From: an uncultured Bacteroidota bacterium
GTDB lineage: Bacteria; Bacteroidota; Bacteroidia; Chitinophagales; Chitinophagaceae
Length of the DNA stretch: 8,226 nucleotides
Direction of reading: 5' to 3'
Assembly: GCA_946479055.1 (NCBI GenBank)
Contig: CAMLEX010000188.1
Location: 1-8,226, forward strand
The translations under genes were made by a program, and so were the position numbers. The number at the start of each line of letters is the position of its first letter. Positions within the stretch are counted from its first letter, which is position 1. Of this stretch, positions 1-6,267 are shown piece after piece. The notes beneath the pieces are model-generated. The model was not told where the DNA came from, did not search any database, and saw only the letters and a program-made list of their open reading frames with translations.

Positions 1-338
1 ATATTCCTTTCGGTAAACATCAGTTGCGGGTTGAACCGGAGCTGGAAACGGTCTGATAACCTTGCTGTAGCCAATAAGCCTAATGCAAAACCATTTGAGT
101 TTTTAGGTTCAGCTATAAGTATGCTGTCGTTTTCTAAAAAATGAGAATGCAACTGGGAGTGAAACCGGGACATATTAGATCCGAGAGTGATACCAAAATA
201 ATAGGGCTTGCTATCATGGTCATACTGATTCAACTCACGTGGCTGTGCCATTGAAGTTTGCGCAAGCAGTATCAATCCAAAAAGGAAATAGAATTCAAGT
301 CTTAACGTACGGGTTTTCTGCCGGAGTAAATACAACAT
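1..338 (-). CDS. porT: PorT-family outer-membrane beta-barrel protein, 5' part (runs off left edge)
   Basis: Translating the minus strand from the ATG at 338-336 gives 112 residues with no stop up to the window edge. The N-terminus is basic (LLRQKTRTLR), followed by a hydrophobic stretch FYFLFGLILLAQTSMAQ that ends in a plausible signal-peptidase site (SMA-Q). The mature part contains YYFGITLGSNMSRF, then FALGLLATARL and FQLRFNPQLMFTERN, alternating strands typical of small 8-stranded barrels of the PorT type. In Bacteroidota PorT is an accessory protein of type IX secretion, thought to sit in the outer membrane. The start codon lies inside ubiE, giving a 37-nt overlap, and AGGA occurs just before it; no other upstream ATG fits the signal peptide. 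PorT next to UbiE is, from memory, a common Bacteroidota arrangement. Another PorT-like barrel of unknown role remains possible, because only the N-terminal half is visible. Confidence 0.8.
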   Translation of the reverse strand, partial: MLYLLRQKTRTLRLEFYFLFGLILLAQTSMAQPRELNQYDHDSKPYYFGITLGSNMSRFHSQLHSHFLENDSILIAEPKNSNGFALGLLATARLSDRFQLRFNPQLMFTERN

Positions 339-1054
339 ATTCCTAAGCTTAGCGATTTATAACGGGTATCGGAATAACCAACCTTGTTTAAAATTTCAAC
401 TAGTTTTTGGCGGTCCGGAAAAGCATTTGCTGATTCACATAAGTATTGATAAGCTTCCTTATTTTGATTGAACCAGCGAGCCATCTGCGGAGCAATAACA
501 CCCATGTACAAATTATACAAACTGCGTATGGGTTGTTTTGGTTTTGAAAACTCAATGATCACTAACTGGCCACCGGGCTTTAATACCCTTAAGATCTCTT
601 CCATTCCTTTCTCCAGGTTTTCAAAATTCCGGATGCCAAATGCCACCATCCCCGCATCAAACGTATTTTCCCCAAAATTTATTGTTTCGGAATCTCCCAG
701 CTGTAACCCGATCATGCCTGCAAGTCCTTCTTTTTCAACTTTCTTTTTACCTATTTCCAGCATTTGTTGTGAAATATCAATCCCCTCAATCCGGCCGGGG
801 TTAAGCAGTTTAGAGGCCATAATAGCCATATCACCTGTTCCGGTAGCTATATCCAGGATAATCTTGGGGTTATCTTTCTTTAGCAATTTGATAGCTTTTT
901 TTCGCCAGCCTATATCCGTACGGGCCGACAAAAAACGATTCATAAAATCATAGCGGCTGGCTATGCGGTCAAACATTTCAGCCACCTGCTCTTTCTTGCT
1001 TTTTGCAGAATCTTTATAAGGGATAATATGATCGTGGGGTAATAATTCGGACAT
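302..1054 (-). CDS. ubiE: Demethylmenaquinone/ubiquinone C-methyltransferase UbiE (MenG)
   Basis: This is a SAM-dependent methyltransferase that performs the last C-methylation of menaquinone (demethylmenaquinone to menaquinone) in the cytoplasm or at the membrane face. Counting from the ATG at 1054 the protein has 250 aa, the usual family length. Visible signatures are YDFMN (35-39) with the following FLSARTDIGWR, the SAM-binding DIATGTGD (68-75), GIDIS, FGIRNF (139-144) and the UbiE signature RVLKPGG (156-162). The reading frame extends three codons upstream to a TTG at 1063, but that TTG lies within a TACCTTTG promoter-like element, so the ATG is preferred. Genes follow in the order ubiE then porT with overlapping ends. 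Menaquinone is the expected sole respiratory quinone in Bacteroidota, so the likely substrate is demethylmenaquinone (inference). Confidence 0.95.
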   Translation of the reverse strand: MSELLPHDHIIPYKDSAKSKKEQVAEMFDRIASRYDFMNRFLSARTDIGWRKKAIKLLKKDNPKIILDIATGTGDMAIMASKLLNPGRIEGIDISQQMLEIGKKKVEKEGLAGMIGLQLGDSETINFGENTFDAGMVAFGIRNFENLEKGMEEILRVLKPGGQLVIIEFSKPKQPIRSLYNLYMGVIAPQMARWFNQNKEAYQYLCESANAFPDRQKLVEILNKVGYSDTRYKSLSLGICCIYSGRKPVR

Positions 1055-1060
1055 AGGATG

Positions 1061-1068
1061 CAAAGGTA
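1061..1068 (-). promoter_or_regulatory. Bacteroidetes-type -7 element (TACCTTTG) of ubiE
   Basis: On the minus strand the sequence TACCTTTG matches the Bacteroidetes -7 consensus TAnnTTTG exactly. It ends only 6 nt before the ATG at 1054, so a start about 5-8 nt downstream of the element would give a leaderless or nearly leaderless mRNA. No TTTG -33 element is seen at the usual 19-21 nt spacing upstream, where the sequence is A/C-rich. The call therefore rests on the -7 box and its position only. Confidence 0.45.
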
Positions 1069-1178
1069 AGGGGAGGGTTTGTTTTTTGTTTATGCAGGTA
1101 AAACAGGGTGGGTCATTCTGTATTCAAAAAAAATCCCTTTTTCCATAAATATCTCCTGGATCGGTTTGCCGTTGTCCT

Positions 1179-1847
1179 TTACATGACTTCAGATCTTTCA
1201 ATCAAATTATGTTTCAATGCATATACTACTACACCCACTGTATTTTTTGCATTCATTTTTTCCAGGATCTTTGTTCTGTAACCTTCTACAGTCCGCGAAC
1301 TCAGGTATAATTTATCGCTGATCTCTTTTGATGAATTTTGCTGGCAGATAAGTTTAATGATCTCAATTTCCCTTTCATTAAAACTGACCGATTCTTTCTT
1401 TTTATAAGGATTAAAATTGCTTTTAACAATCATATTGGTCAGCCTGGCTGATGTATGATGGCAATAATAGGTTTTGTCTTCATACACTGTTTCGATAGCA
1501 TCCAGTATTTCCTGTTTATCGGCATTTTTTAATAAATAACCTTTGGCCCCGGCTTCCAGCATATCTACGATCAGCGTTTCTTCATCAAACATGGAAAGAG
1601 CTATGATTTTTACATCAGGGGATTTTTTCAATATAAGCCGGCTTGCCTGTATGCCATCCATAACAGGCATTTTTATATCCGTAATGATAACATCGGGATT
1701 TAGTTGTTCTGTCAGTTCTGCCAGTTCTTTACCATTAGATGCCTGCCCAAGCAGTATAATATCTTTTTGACGTGAAAGCATCAACGCCAATCCATCTCTG
1801 AATATTTCATGATCATCCGCTATTATAAGGCGTATGCTGTATTTCAT
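1179..1847 (-). CDS. NarL/FixJ-family response regulator, LuxR-type HTH
   Basis: A 222-aa two-component response regulator. The receiver domain (about 4-122) has the acidic pair D11-D12, phospho-acceptor D57 in TDIKMPVMDG, switch Ser85 and the conserved K107 in GAKGYLLKN. The C-terminal LuxR/GerE helix-turn-helix (about 156-216) has FNEREIEIIKLI, KEISDKLYLSSRTVEGYRTKI and a final helix. It should bind DNA when phosphorylated by the kinase encoded 18 nt upstream. It is the last gene of an apparent four-gene operon on this strand. No strong terminator follows: a T8 run at about 1126-1133 lacks a convincing stem. Length and domain order are normal for the family. The target genes cannot be read from the sequence. 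Confidence 0.95.
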   Translation of the reverse strand: MKYSIRLIIADDHEIFRDGLALMLSRQKDIILLGQASNGKELAELTEQLNPDVIITDIKMPVMDGIQASRLILKKSPDVKIIALSMFDEETLIVDMLEAGAKGYLLKNADKQEILDAIETVYEDKTYYCHHTSARLTNMIVKSNFNPYKKKESVSFNEREIEIIKLICQQNSSKEISDKLYLSSRTVEGYRTKILEKMNAKNTVGVVVYALKHNLIERSEVM

Positions 1848-1865
1848 ATAAGGTATGATTAGTGG

Positions 1866-2600
1866 TCATCTGAATTTAAAAAACCACGTAGTACCCTTCC
1901 CTTGTGAACTTTCAATCAACACCAGGCAGTTTAATATATCGGCCCTGCTTTCTATACTTTTTAATCCAAGGCCACCTGAGGTTTCTTTTATTTTGGCCAC
2001 GTCAAATCCTATTCCATCATCTTTAGCGAAAATAACTATCCGTTCTTCTTCATATCCAAATCCAATGTACAAATTTTTTGCTTGTGCATGTTTTATTGAA
2101 TTATGAATGATCTCCTGTAATATTCGGAAAATATGAATTTCCTTTTCTTTTGGAACTTCTACCTGGTGTTTTAAAAATAATTGAATAGGAAGTTTGCTCT
2201 TGGCAGAAGAATACTCAATGAATTCACGCAAGGCTTCAAATAACCCTTTTCGTTCCAGCGTAACCGGCAATAAATTATAGGAAATGGATCTCATATTTTT
2301 AATAGCATCGTCAATATGATTGCTGGCTTTTTGAATAATGGCTTTGTCCTCATCTGTATTTGTTTCAATACTATTGATATTAAGTTTTATTGCAGAAAGC
2401 ATAGGGCCAAGACCATCATGCAGATCGTAAGCCATGCGTTTGCGTTCATTTTCCAGTATAGCGATCTCATTCAGCATTCGTTCTTTTTGCAACTTAACAT
2501 ACCGGCGATGATGCCTTAGCATCGTAATGATGAAGAAGGTAATAATGATGGCCAGGAATGCGCCAATAAATGCGATAATATAAATTGCATCATTCATCAT
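1866..2600 (-). CDS. NarX/DesK-type sensor histidine kinase with no extracellular sensor domain
   Basis: A 244-aa kinase of the HisKA_3 class. It has one N-terminal membrane helix (about 5-28, hydrophobic), then a basic and coiled-coil linker (KLQKERMLNEIAILENERKR). The dimerisation/phosphoacceptor motif MAYDLHDGLGP has H61 as the likely phosphorylated residue. The HATPase_c domain shows the N box EIIHNSIKHA (N167), DDGIGFD (194-200), GGLGL (209-213) and the terminal GKGTTWFF. There is no periplasmic loop, PAS, HAMP or GAF domain, and the protein is much shorter than usual sensor kinases, so signal perception probably depends on another protein. The gene begins 6 nt after the 7-helix membrane protein gene and ends 18 nt before the response regulator, its likely partner. 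Two adjacent ATG codons are present; the first is used here. Confidence 0.93.
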   Translation of the reverse strand: MMNDAIYIIAFIGAFLAIIITFFIITMLRHHRRYVKLQKERMLNEIAILENERKRMAYDLHDGLGPMLSAIKLNINSIETNTDEDKAIIQKASNHIDDAIKNMRSISYNLLPVTLERKGLFEALREFIEYSSAKSKLPIQLFLKHQVEVPKEKEIHIFRILQEIIHNSIKHAQAKNLYIGFGYEEERIVIFAKDDGIGFDVAKIKETSGGLGLKSIESRADILNCLVLIESSQGKGTTWFFKFR

Positions 2601-2606
2601 GAAGCC

Positions 2607-3278
2607 TTAACGGTTATTTTTTTCATCTAACCAATCGATAATGTTCCTTGCAGGCACCAGTAAAAAGGCAATGCCATATAATATGTTACATACTGCATTG
2701 ATAATGGAAAAAGCAGTATTTAATTTACCGGTGTCAATGCTTTTCAGGTCGGATACAATATTATAGATTCCTTCGTAAACCAGCTGGTATGTAAAAAAAA
2801 TAATAAATCCTGTACAAATAATAAAAACAGGATGCCTGACCAGGTTTCTATCTTCTTGTATGACTAAATAATTAATTGTATTAATGCTTAACAATACTAT
2901 CAACAATGAATAAAACATTCTGAAATAAGGGTGCAGCCGGGTGATATCTCCCAGTAAAAGATGTTCTGTTACCCAACCCAATACAAGAATGCCTGTTATC
3001 AGATAAAAAGTAGTTAGCTTTCGGTACATATGTCCCCAAACAACGAATTGTAACGGGATCAAAATGCTTTCAACCAAAACATACAGGTTGTTTACAGGTA
3101 TCCAACTGAAATTATTACTGGCAATAGCATAACGGTTTACCAGTTCTACCAATAAAGCCAGGCCGAAAAGAATAAAAAGCTGGTAATAGCGCTGAGATAT
3201 TACCCGCCAGCGCAGTAACCCGCTTAAAAAAGGAAACAATACAGAAAGACTTAGGAGGAAGGTTGCTATATCGGACAT
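2607..3278 (-). CDS. Conserved seven-helix integral membrane protein of unknown function
   Basis: A 223-aa, very hydrophobic protein that I do not recognise as a named family. Reading by eye gives about seven membrane helices: roughly 4-24, 31-51, 62-84, 88-109, 118-141, 149-175 and 188-214. Loops between them are short and the tail is charged (IDWLDEKNNR). There are no catalytic motifs, signal peptide or soluble domain. It lies 18 nt after the lipoprotein gene and 6 nt before a histidine kinase that has no sensor domain of its own. That spacing suggests co-transcription and a possible role as the membrane sensor or regulator of that kinase, by analogy with 7TM receptor modules (inference only). 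The start is the ATG at 3278; no strong ribosome site is visible. Confidence 0.8.
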   Translation of the reverse strand: MSDIATFLLSLSVLFPFLSGLLRWRVISQRYYQLFILFGLALLVELVNRYAIASNNFSWIPVNNLYVLVESILIPLQFVVWGHMYRKLTTFYLITGILVLGWVTEHLLLGDITRLHPYFRMFYSLLIVLLSINTINYLVIQEDRNLVRHPVFIICTGFIIFFTYQLVYEGIYNIVSDLKSIDTGKLNTAFSIINAVCNILYGIAFLLVPARNIIDWLDEKNNR

Positions 3279-3296
3279 GTGAAAACATTAATTGGC

Positions 3297-3815
3297 TTAT
3301 TGAGGATCCAATGCTGAATAAGGTGGTGGCGGACGCTGCCCGTTCTCAACACTTTCACCATCCGCAGCAGCTAATTTAGCGGCTTGTCCGGCAGCTTTTT
3401 CGCTTAATGTTCCGGTAAGTTTAGTAACAATATCATTTCCTTCTTTATCAACAGGCATCAATACTAAACGGACAAGTCCTTTATCATCGTTGCCAAAATA
3501 AACGCGGACGCCATCTGCTCCATCGGCATTGAGCAGGGCGATGATTGCATCCCGGTTAAATGTTTCAGCAATGGGTAAATTGAATTGCCGCTCCAGGAAT
3601 GAGCTGTCGCGGATCTGCTTTGGTAAAACAGAATCACGCAGGTTGACAAATTTTACAGAATACTGGCTGCCTTGTTTTACAGGAATGATCTGCTGTCTTG
3701 CCCTCGCTTCATCAAAAGGGATCTTACCAGCGCCTCTGTCATTACAACTACTATATAATACTGTTAATGCCGCAAGAATAAAAGCATAACGGAAAAAAGA
3801 AATCAAAGGTTTCAT
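3297..3815 (-). CDS. Putative lipoprotein of unknown function
   Basis: A 172-aa protein with a lipoprotein signal: basic start MKPLISFFR, hydrophobic core YAFILAALTVLY and lipobox-like LYSSC with the acylated Cys at residue 24. The next residues, NDRG, contain an acidic residue near Cys, compatible with export to the cell surface in Bacteroidota (inference). The mature domain (about 45-140) has mixed alpha/beta composition, including VRVYFGNDDKGLVRLVLMPV. The tail is Ala-rich and then Pro-rich (KAAGQAAKLAAADG, RPPPPYSALDPQ). No known domain was recognised. It is the first gene of an operon-like run continuing into the 7-helix protein, kinase and regulator, so it could be an envelope input or a target of that system. 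No TAnnTTTG element was found upstream on this strand. Confidence 0.8.
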   Translation of the reverse strand: MKPLISFFRYAFILAALTVLYSSCNDRGAGKIPFDEARARQQIIPVKQGSQYSVKFVNLRDSVLPKQIRDSSFLERQFNLPIAETFNRDAIIALLNADGADGVRVYFGNDDKGLVRLVLMPVDKEGNDIVTKLTGTLSEKAAGQAAKLAAADGESVENGQRPPPPYSALDPQ

Positions 3816-4089
3816 TTTTACTTGGTTTTGGATGAATAATATACTTGAATGGTTTTTAGAAAATTAAAATTAAAATAATCGGCTATCGGAATAATCAGTA
3901 GAACTACGCATTTACTTTCCGTAGACATGCTCTTGGAAACGGGGTATGAAAGAAAGGATATTTGTGGTTCGCGGATAACGACCAATATCAACGAACAAGC
4001 ATTCATCACTCTTTTTTTTGAGGGCCCTGTATCAGTAATTTTTTGCCTGCAAACAAGCAGGCAACCATTAACCATTAAACCTTTTTATT
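3816..4089 (+). promoter_or_regulatory. Divergent intergenic region between the lipoprotein operon and the 450-aa cassette
   Basis: This AT-rich gap of 274 nt separates divergently transcribed units and must hold both promoters. Reading toward the plus-strand gene it contains A/T-rich runs (about 3860-3880), a T-rich run at about 4012-4019 followed by TTTG, the palindrome AGGGCCCT (4021-4028), a TAATTTTTTG box (4036-4045) resembling but not matching the -7 consensus, a hairpin (4043-4064), two ACCATTA copies (4064-4077), and TTAAACCTTT just before ATG. A short plus-strand reading frame crosses it (3927-4130), but nothing supports it as a gene. Confidence 0.5.
4043..4064 (+). other. Stem-loop in the leader of the 450-aa gene
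   Basis: TTGCCTGC (4043-4050) and GCAGGCAA (4057-4064) form a perfect 8-bp stem with the 6-nt loop AAACAA. No T tract follows it on either strand; T's precede it on the plus strand. It therefore does not look like an intrinsic terminator. It sits 25 nt before the ATG at 4090, where an mRNA hairpin or an operator for a dimeric protein are both possible. Confidence 0.5.
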
Positions 4090-5442
4090 ATGGCCTCTAC
4101 ATCCGACAAAAAAGCTATGAAAGCTTTTGAACACGACAATGAACACGAAGGAACAGGAATTCCTTGTTGCCCTGAGCTGCTTAAAGATGATCATTGCGAT
4201 GTCTTTAATTTTAAAAGAATTCTGAATTACCCCGTCACTATTATGGTACAAAACCGCCCGGTACAATATGATACCGAAGTGATCCTGCATTTTCAATTTA
4301 AACGTTGTACCCTTGGCCTGACATTAGGCGATCCTATTTACAGTACAACTCTTTTGCCTAAAGAAAAAGTCCGGTTGGCAACTACTGATCGCCGGAGCCG
4401 CTTTTCATACGATAGTGAAACAAAATTGAGCTATCGTAGCGAGCAGATATCGGAAGAGCAATATTATATGACAGCAATGCAGCACTACGTAGTTGATGGC
4501 GCTAACAGGCAATCTGGTAGTGGCAGCAACAGCAATAGCGGTGACTGGAATTTTCATGGTGATGCACATGGTAGTTATAGTACCTACCTGATCGGCGGAT
4601 CAGCAGATGCAAGTGTAAACTCAAATGGAAGGCATAACAGTAAATCTGCTTTTGATTATTTACATGAACAGCGTTCACATGTGCAAGGATCAGCCAACCA
4701 GGCCGTGAGTGCTACACATAAAGCACATTCGGTCTCTGTTGGTGAAGTTTCTTCCCGTACTCATATCGAAGGGGAATCAGAAGATCATTTTGAAGCAAGC
4801 TCCCGCGAGTTTTCCAACCCCAATCATTGCCATGCTATTACATTTTTATTTTACCGGCTCAATAAAAAACAAAAAGTATTCTTTCAACTGGAAAGAATAG
4901 AGCGCCGTGTGAAAGATCCTGTAGCTCCCGTTCGTCGCCCGTATAATCCTGCTCTTATCAAGCCTGCTGTTTCTGTAGTGCCGCAGGATCTTTCTGCTAC
5001 CAATAAGGTTTTCATGAACCGTCAGCAGGTATTTGCACACACAGAAGGGAATACACCGGGAGGTTTTGCGGCAATGGCCGTGCAACCTATGGAAGCCGCA
5101 TTTGCTTCTGGTTTTGCGGTAAGTGGCGCACAACCTATACCGGTAGAAACCCATCAACAAGTATTGAAAGAACTGGACACCCAGTTACAACAACAAAAGC
5201 TGGTGGACAATGCAGGCCAGGTTTCCAAAGACATCAAAGATTCAATTTCATTTGATATGGAATTTTCTTTACCGACAGGAGGAGTTATTGTAAAAGGTTG
5301 TTTGGATGAATGTGATGTTTGCGAACCAATTGTAAAGGAAAGATTGCAGTTGGAAAATGATCTTCTTCGCAAACAAATCGAATTATTGGAAAAAACACAG
5401 GAGTATCGTTGTTGCCCCCCGGCTCCGGTCATAAATGATTAA
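4090..5442 (+). CDS. Uncharacterised 450-aa protein: Cys clusters, Ser/Gly/His-rich middle, C-terminal coiled coil
   Basis: I cannot assign a named family. The N-terminal part (1-120) is acidic and His-containing, with CC at 26-27 and C36, then VTIMVQNRPVQYDTEVILHF and the segment GLTLGDPIYSTTLLPKEKVR (about 76-95). A charged segment is followed by a low-complexity Ser/Gly/Asn/His stretch (about 142-235) and the motif SREFSNPNHCHAITFLFYRL, with NPNHCH at 243-248. A Pro-rich segment (about 270-300) follows. The C-terminus holds C404, C408, C411 (CLDECDVC), a predicted coiled coil (about 412-438, LQLENDLLRKQIELLEK) and CC at 441-442. No signal peptide or membrane helix is seen, so it is probably cytoplasmic or exported by an unusual route. 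Proteins with a 'leading-edge' LxLGxxxxSxxLxPxE pattern and a Ser-rich middle occur in several bacterial phyla, as far as I recall, without known function. It starts the three-gene cassette. Confidence 0.85.
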   Translation: MASTSDKKAMKAFEHDNEHEGTGIPCCPELLKDDHCDVFNFKRILNYPVTIMVQNRPVQYDTEVILHFQFKRCTLGLTLGDPIYSTTLLPKEKVRLATTDRRSRFSYDSETKLSYRSEQISEEQYYMTAMQHYVVDGANRQSGSGSNSNSGDWNFHGDAHGSYSTYLIGGSADASVNSNGRHNSKSAFDYLHEQRSHVQGSANQAVSATHKAHSVSVGEVSSRTHIEGESEDHFEASSREFSNPNHCHAITFLFYRLNKKQKVFFQLERIERRVKDPVAPVRRPYNPALIKPAVSVVPQDLSATNKVFMNRQQVFAHTEGNTPGGFAAMAVQPMEAAFASGFAVSGAQPIPVETHQQVLKELDTQLQQQKLVDNAGQVSKDIKDSISFDMEFSLPTGGVIVKGCLDECDVCEPIVKERLQLENDLLRKQIELLEKTQEYRCCPPAPVIND

Positions 5443-5497
5443 AGCAGTGTCCGTGCCCTTTTTCATTTTTTGATTTACCATTTCTTAAACCTTTCTT

Positions 5498-6013
5498 ATG
5501 GCTATTTTAATGCATGATTCCACAGCTATCGAAGCTGATATTGATCCCCGTTTTTCTTCAAAAGCTACACCTGGTGATTGTCCTTTATTTACTTTGCCTC
5601 ATGTTGTTTTTAATGGCCGGAAGATGGTAACAGACGAAAGAGCCATTGTTAATATTCCCTTACGGGCTAAGCTATTGAGTGGTTACGGGAAATATGCAAT
5701 ACAGATAGGAAATGCTGTAACCGGCGTAATGACTATCAGCCGTGTCAATAGCCAGAAAGAAATGAGAGGGGAATACCCGGAATATGACCAAATGGGAAAT
5801 GGCATCCCTGCCTGTGCGCCAACAGAAACAGTTGCCGGAAGCGATTATACCGTTCTTACTATCAAGCCCGATAATAATTGGCTGGAAGCCGGACAACATT
5901 TTCATGTTTTTAAAATAACTATGGGAGGATATCAGCGAAATGCTGACAAGGAAGATCATTTGCCGCCTTATCATACAACCGATATACTTTTCGGTATTCA
6001 ACGTCCTCATTAA
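5498..6013 (+). CDS. Uncharacterised 171-aa protein, second gene of the cassette
   Basis: I do not recognise the family. The protein is soluble-looking, with no signal peptide or membrane helix, and appears beta-rich: repeated short hydrophobic stretches such as HVVFNGRKMV, AIVNIPLRAKLL, YAIQIGNAVTGVMTIS, DYTVLTIKP and HFHVFKITMGGY are separated by polar turns. It has two Cys (in GDCPLF and PACAPT) and a C-terminal HTTDILFGIQRP. It begins 55 nt after the 450-aa gene, and its stop codon overlaps the next start (TAATG), so it is probably co-transcribed with both. The ATG at 5498 is preceded by the same TTAAACCTTT leader found before the 450-aa gene, which supports this start. Its role is unknown; the context suggests it acts with the 450-aa protein. 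Confidence 0.8.
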   Translation: MAILMHDSTAIEADIDPRFSSKATPGDCPLFTLPHVVFNGRKMVTDERAIVNIPLRAKLLSGYGKYAIQIGNAVTGVMTISRVNSQKEMRGEYPEYDQMGNGIPACAPTETVAGSDYTVLTIKPDNNWLEAGQHFHVFKITMGGYQRNADKEDHLPPYHTTDILFGIQRPH

Positions 6014-6267
6014 TGATGAACTGGTATTTGCTCATACCTGAAACGGCGACTGTTTGGCGCATCACACATTTACTAAGTAAAGAGGACGGACCTTTTGATA
6101 TTATTTTTATTATCAGGAGGAAAGCAGGATCAGGTTTCTTCGGGAACCTGATCGTTTGCTTTTATTGCCTGAGTATCTGGATAGCATTAACATTTGGATG
6201 CTGGTCGGGAACGATTGGAAAGAAAAATTTTTATTGTGGTTTGCTTTATCGGGAACGGCCTGCTTGA
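6013..6267 (+). CDS. DUF1360-like small membrane protein, apparently frameshifted at its 3' end
   Basis: The open frame gives 84 aa. WRITHLLSKEDGPFD (15-29), the basic RRKAG, then CFYCLSIWIA (49-58) with a CxxC pair at the head of a membrane helix match what I remember of the DUF1360 family (small membrane proteins, including Bacillus sporulation protein YjcA; function unknown). After about residue 61 the protein turns atypical (CWSGTIGKKNFYC). A family-like continuation, MLVGNDWKEKF then LLWFALSGTAC, lies in the -1 frame from 6198, and LEQATVYRNS lies in the third frame from 6263. This points to a frameshifted gene or sequence indels. The ATG overlaps the preceding stop (TAATG), indicating translational coupling. 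Family assignment is by memory of the motif and could be confirmed by a profile search. Confidence 0.7.
   Translation: MMNWYLLIPETATVWRITHLLSKEDGPFDIIFIIRRKAGSGFFGNLIVCFYCLSIWIALTFGCWSGTIGKKNFYCGLLYRERPA

Noticed and set aside
468..953. 161-aa plus-strand reading frame opposite ubiE
   Set aside because: It lies fully antisense to a well-supported ubiE, has no family resemblance, and its Ser/Pro/Ile-rich composition is typical of an antisense shadow.
1126..1166. T8 run after the response regulator read as an intrinsic terminator
   Set aside because: Only 4-bp pairings with long loops can be drawn before the T's.
4043..4064. Stem-loop read as a terminator
   Set aside because: No T tract follows the stem in either direction.
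3927..4130. 67-aa plus-strand frame across the divergent intergenic region into the 450-aa gene
   Set aside because: No motif or leader is seen, and it overlaps the 450-aa start out of frame; better read as regulatory DNA.
4846..5160. 104-aa minus-strand frame inside the 450-aa gene
   Set aside because: Antisense shadow of a longer supported frame, with no domain or start signal.
4090..6267. Cassette as part of a contractile injection system or phage
   Set aside because: No sheath, tube, baseplate, tape-measure or AAA+ gene is visible in the window; the idea rests on vague family memory only.
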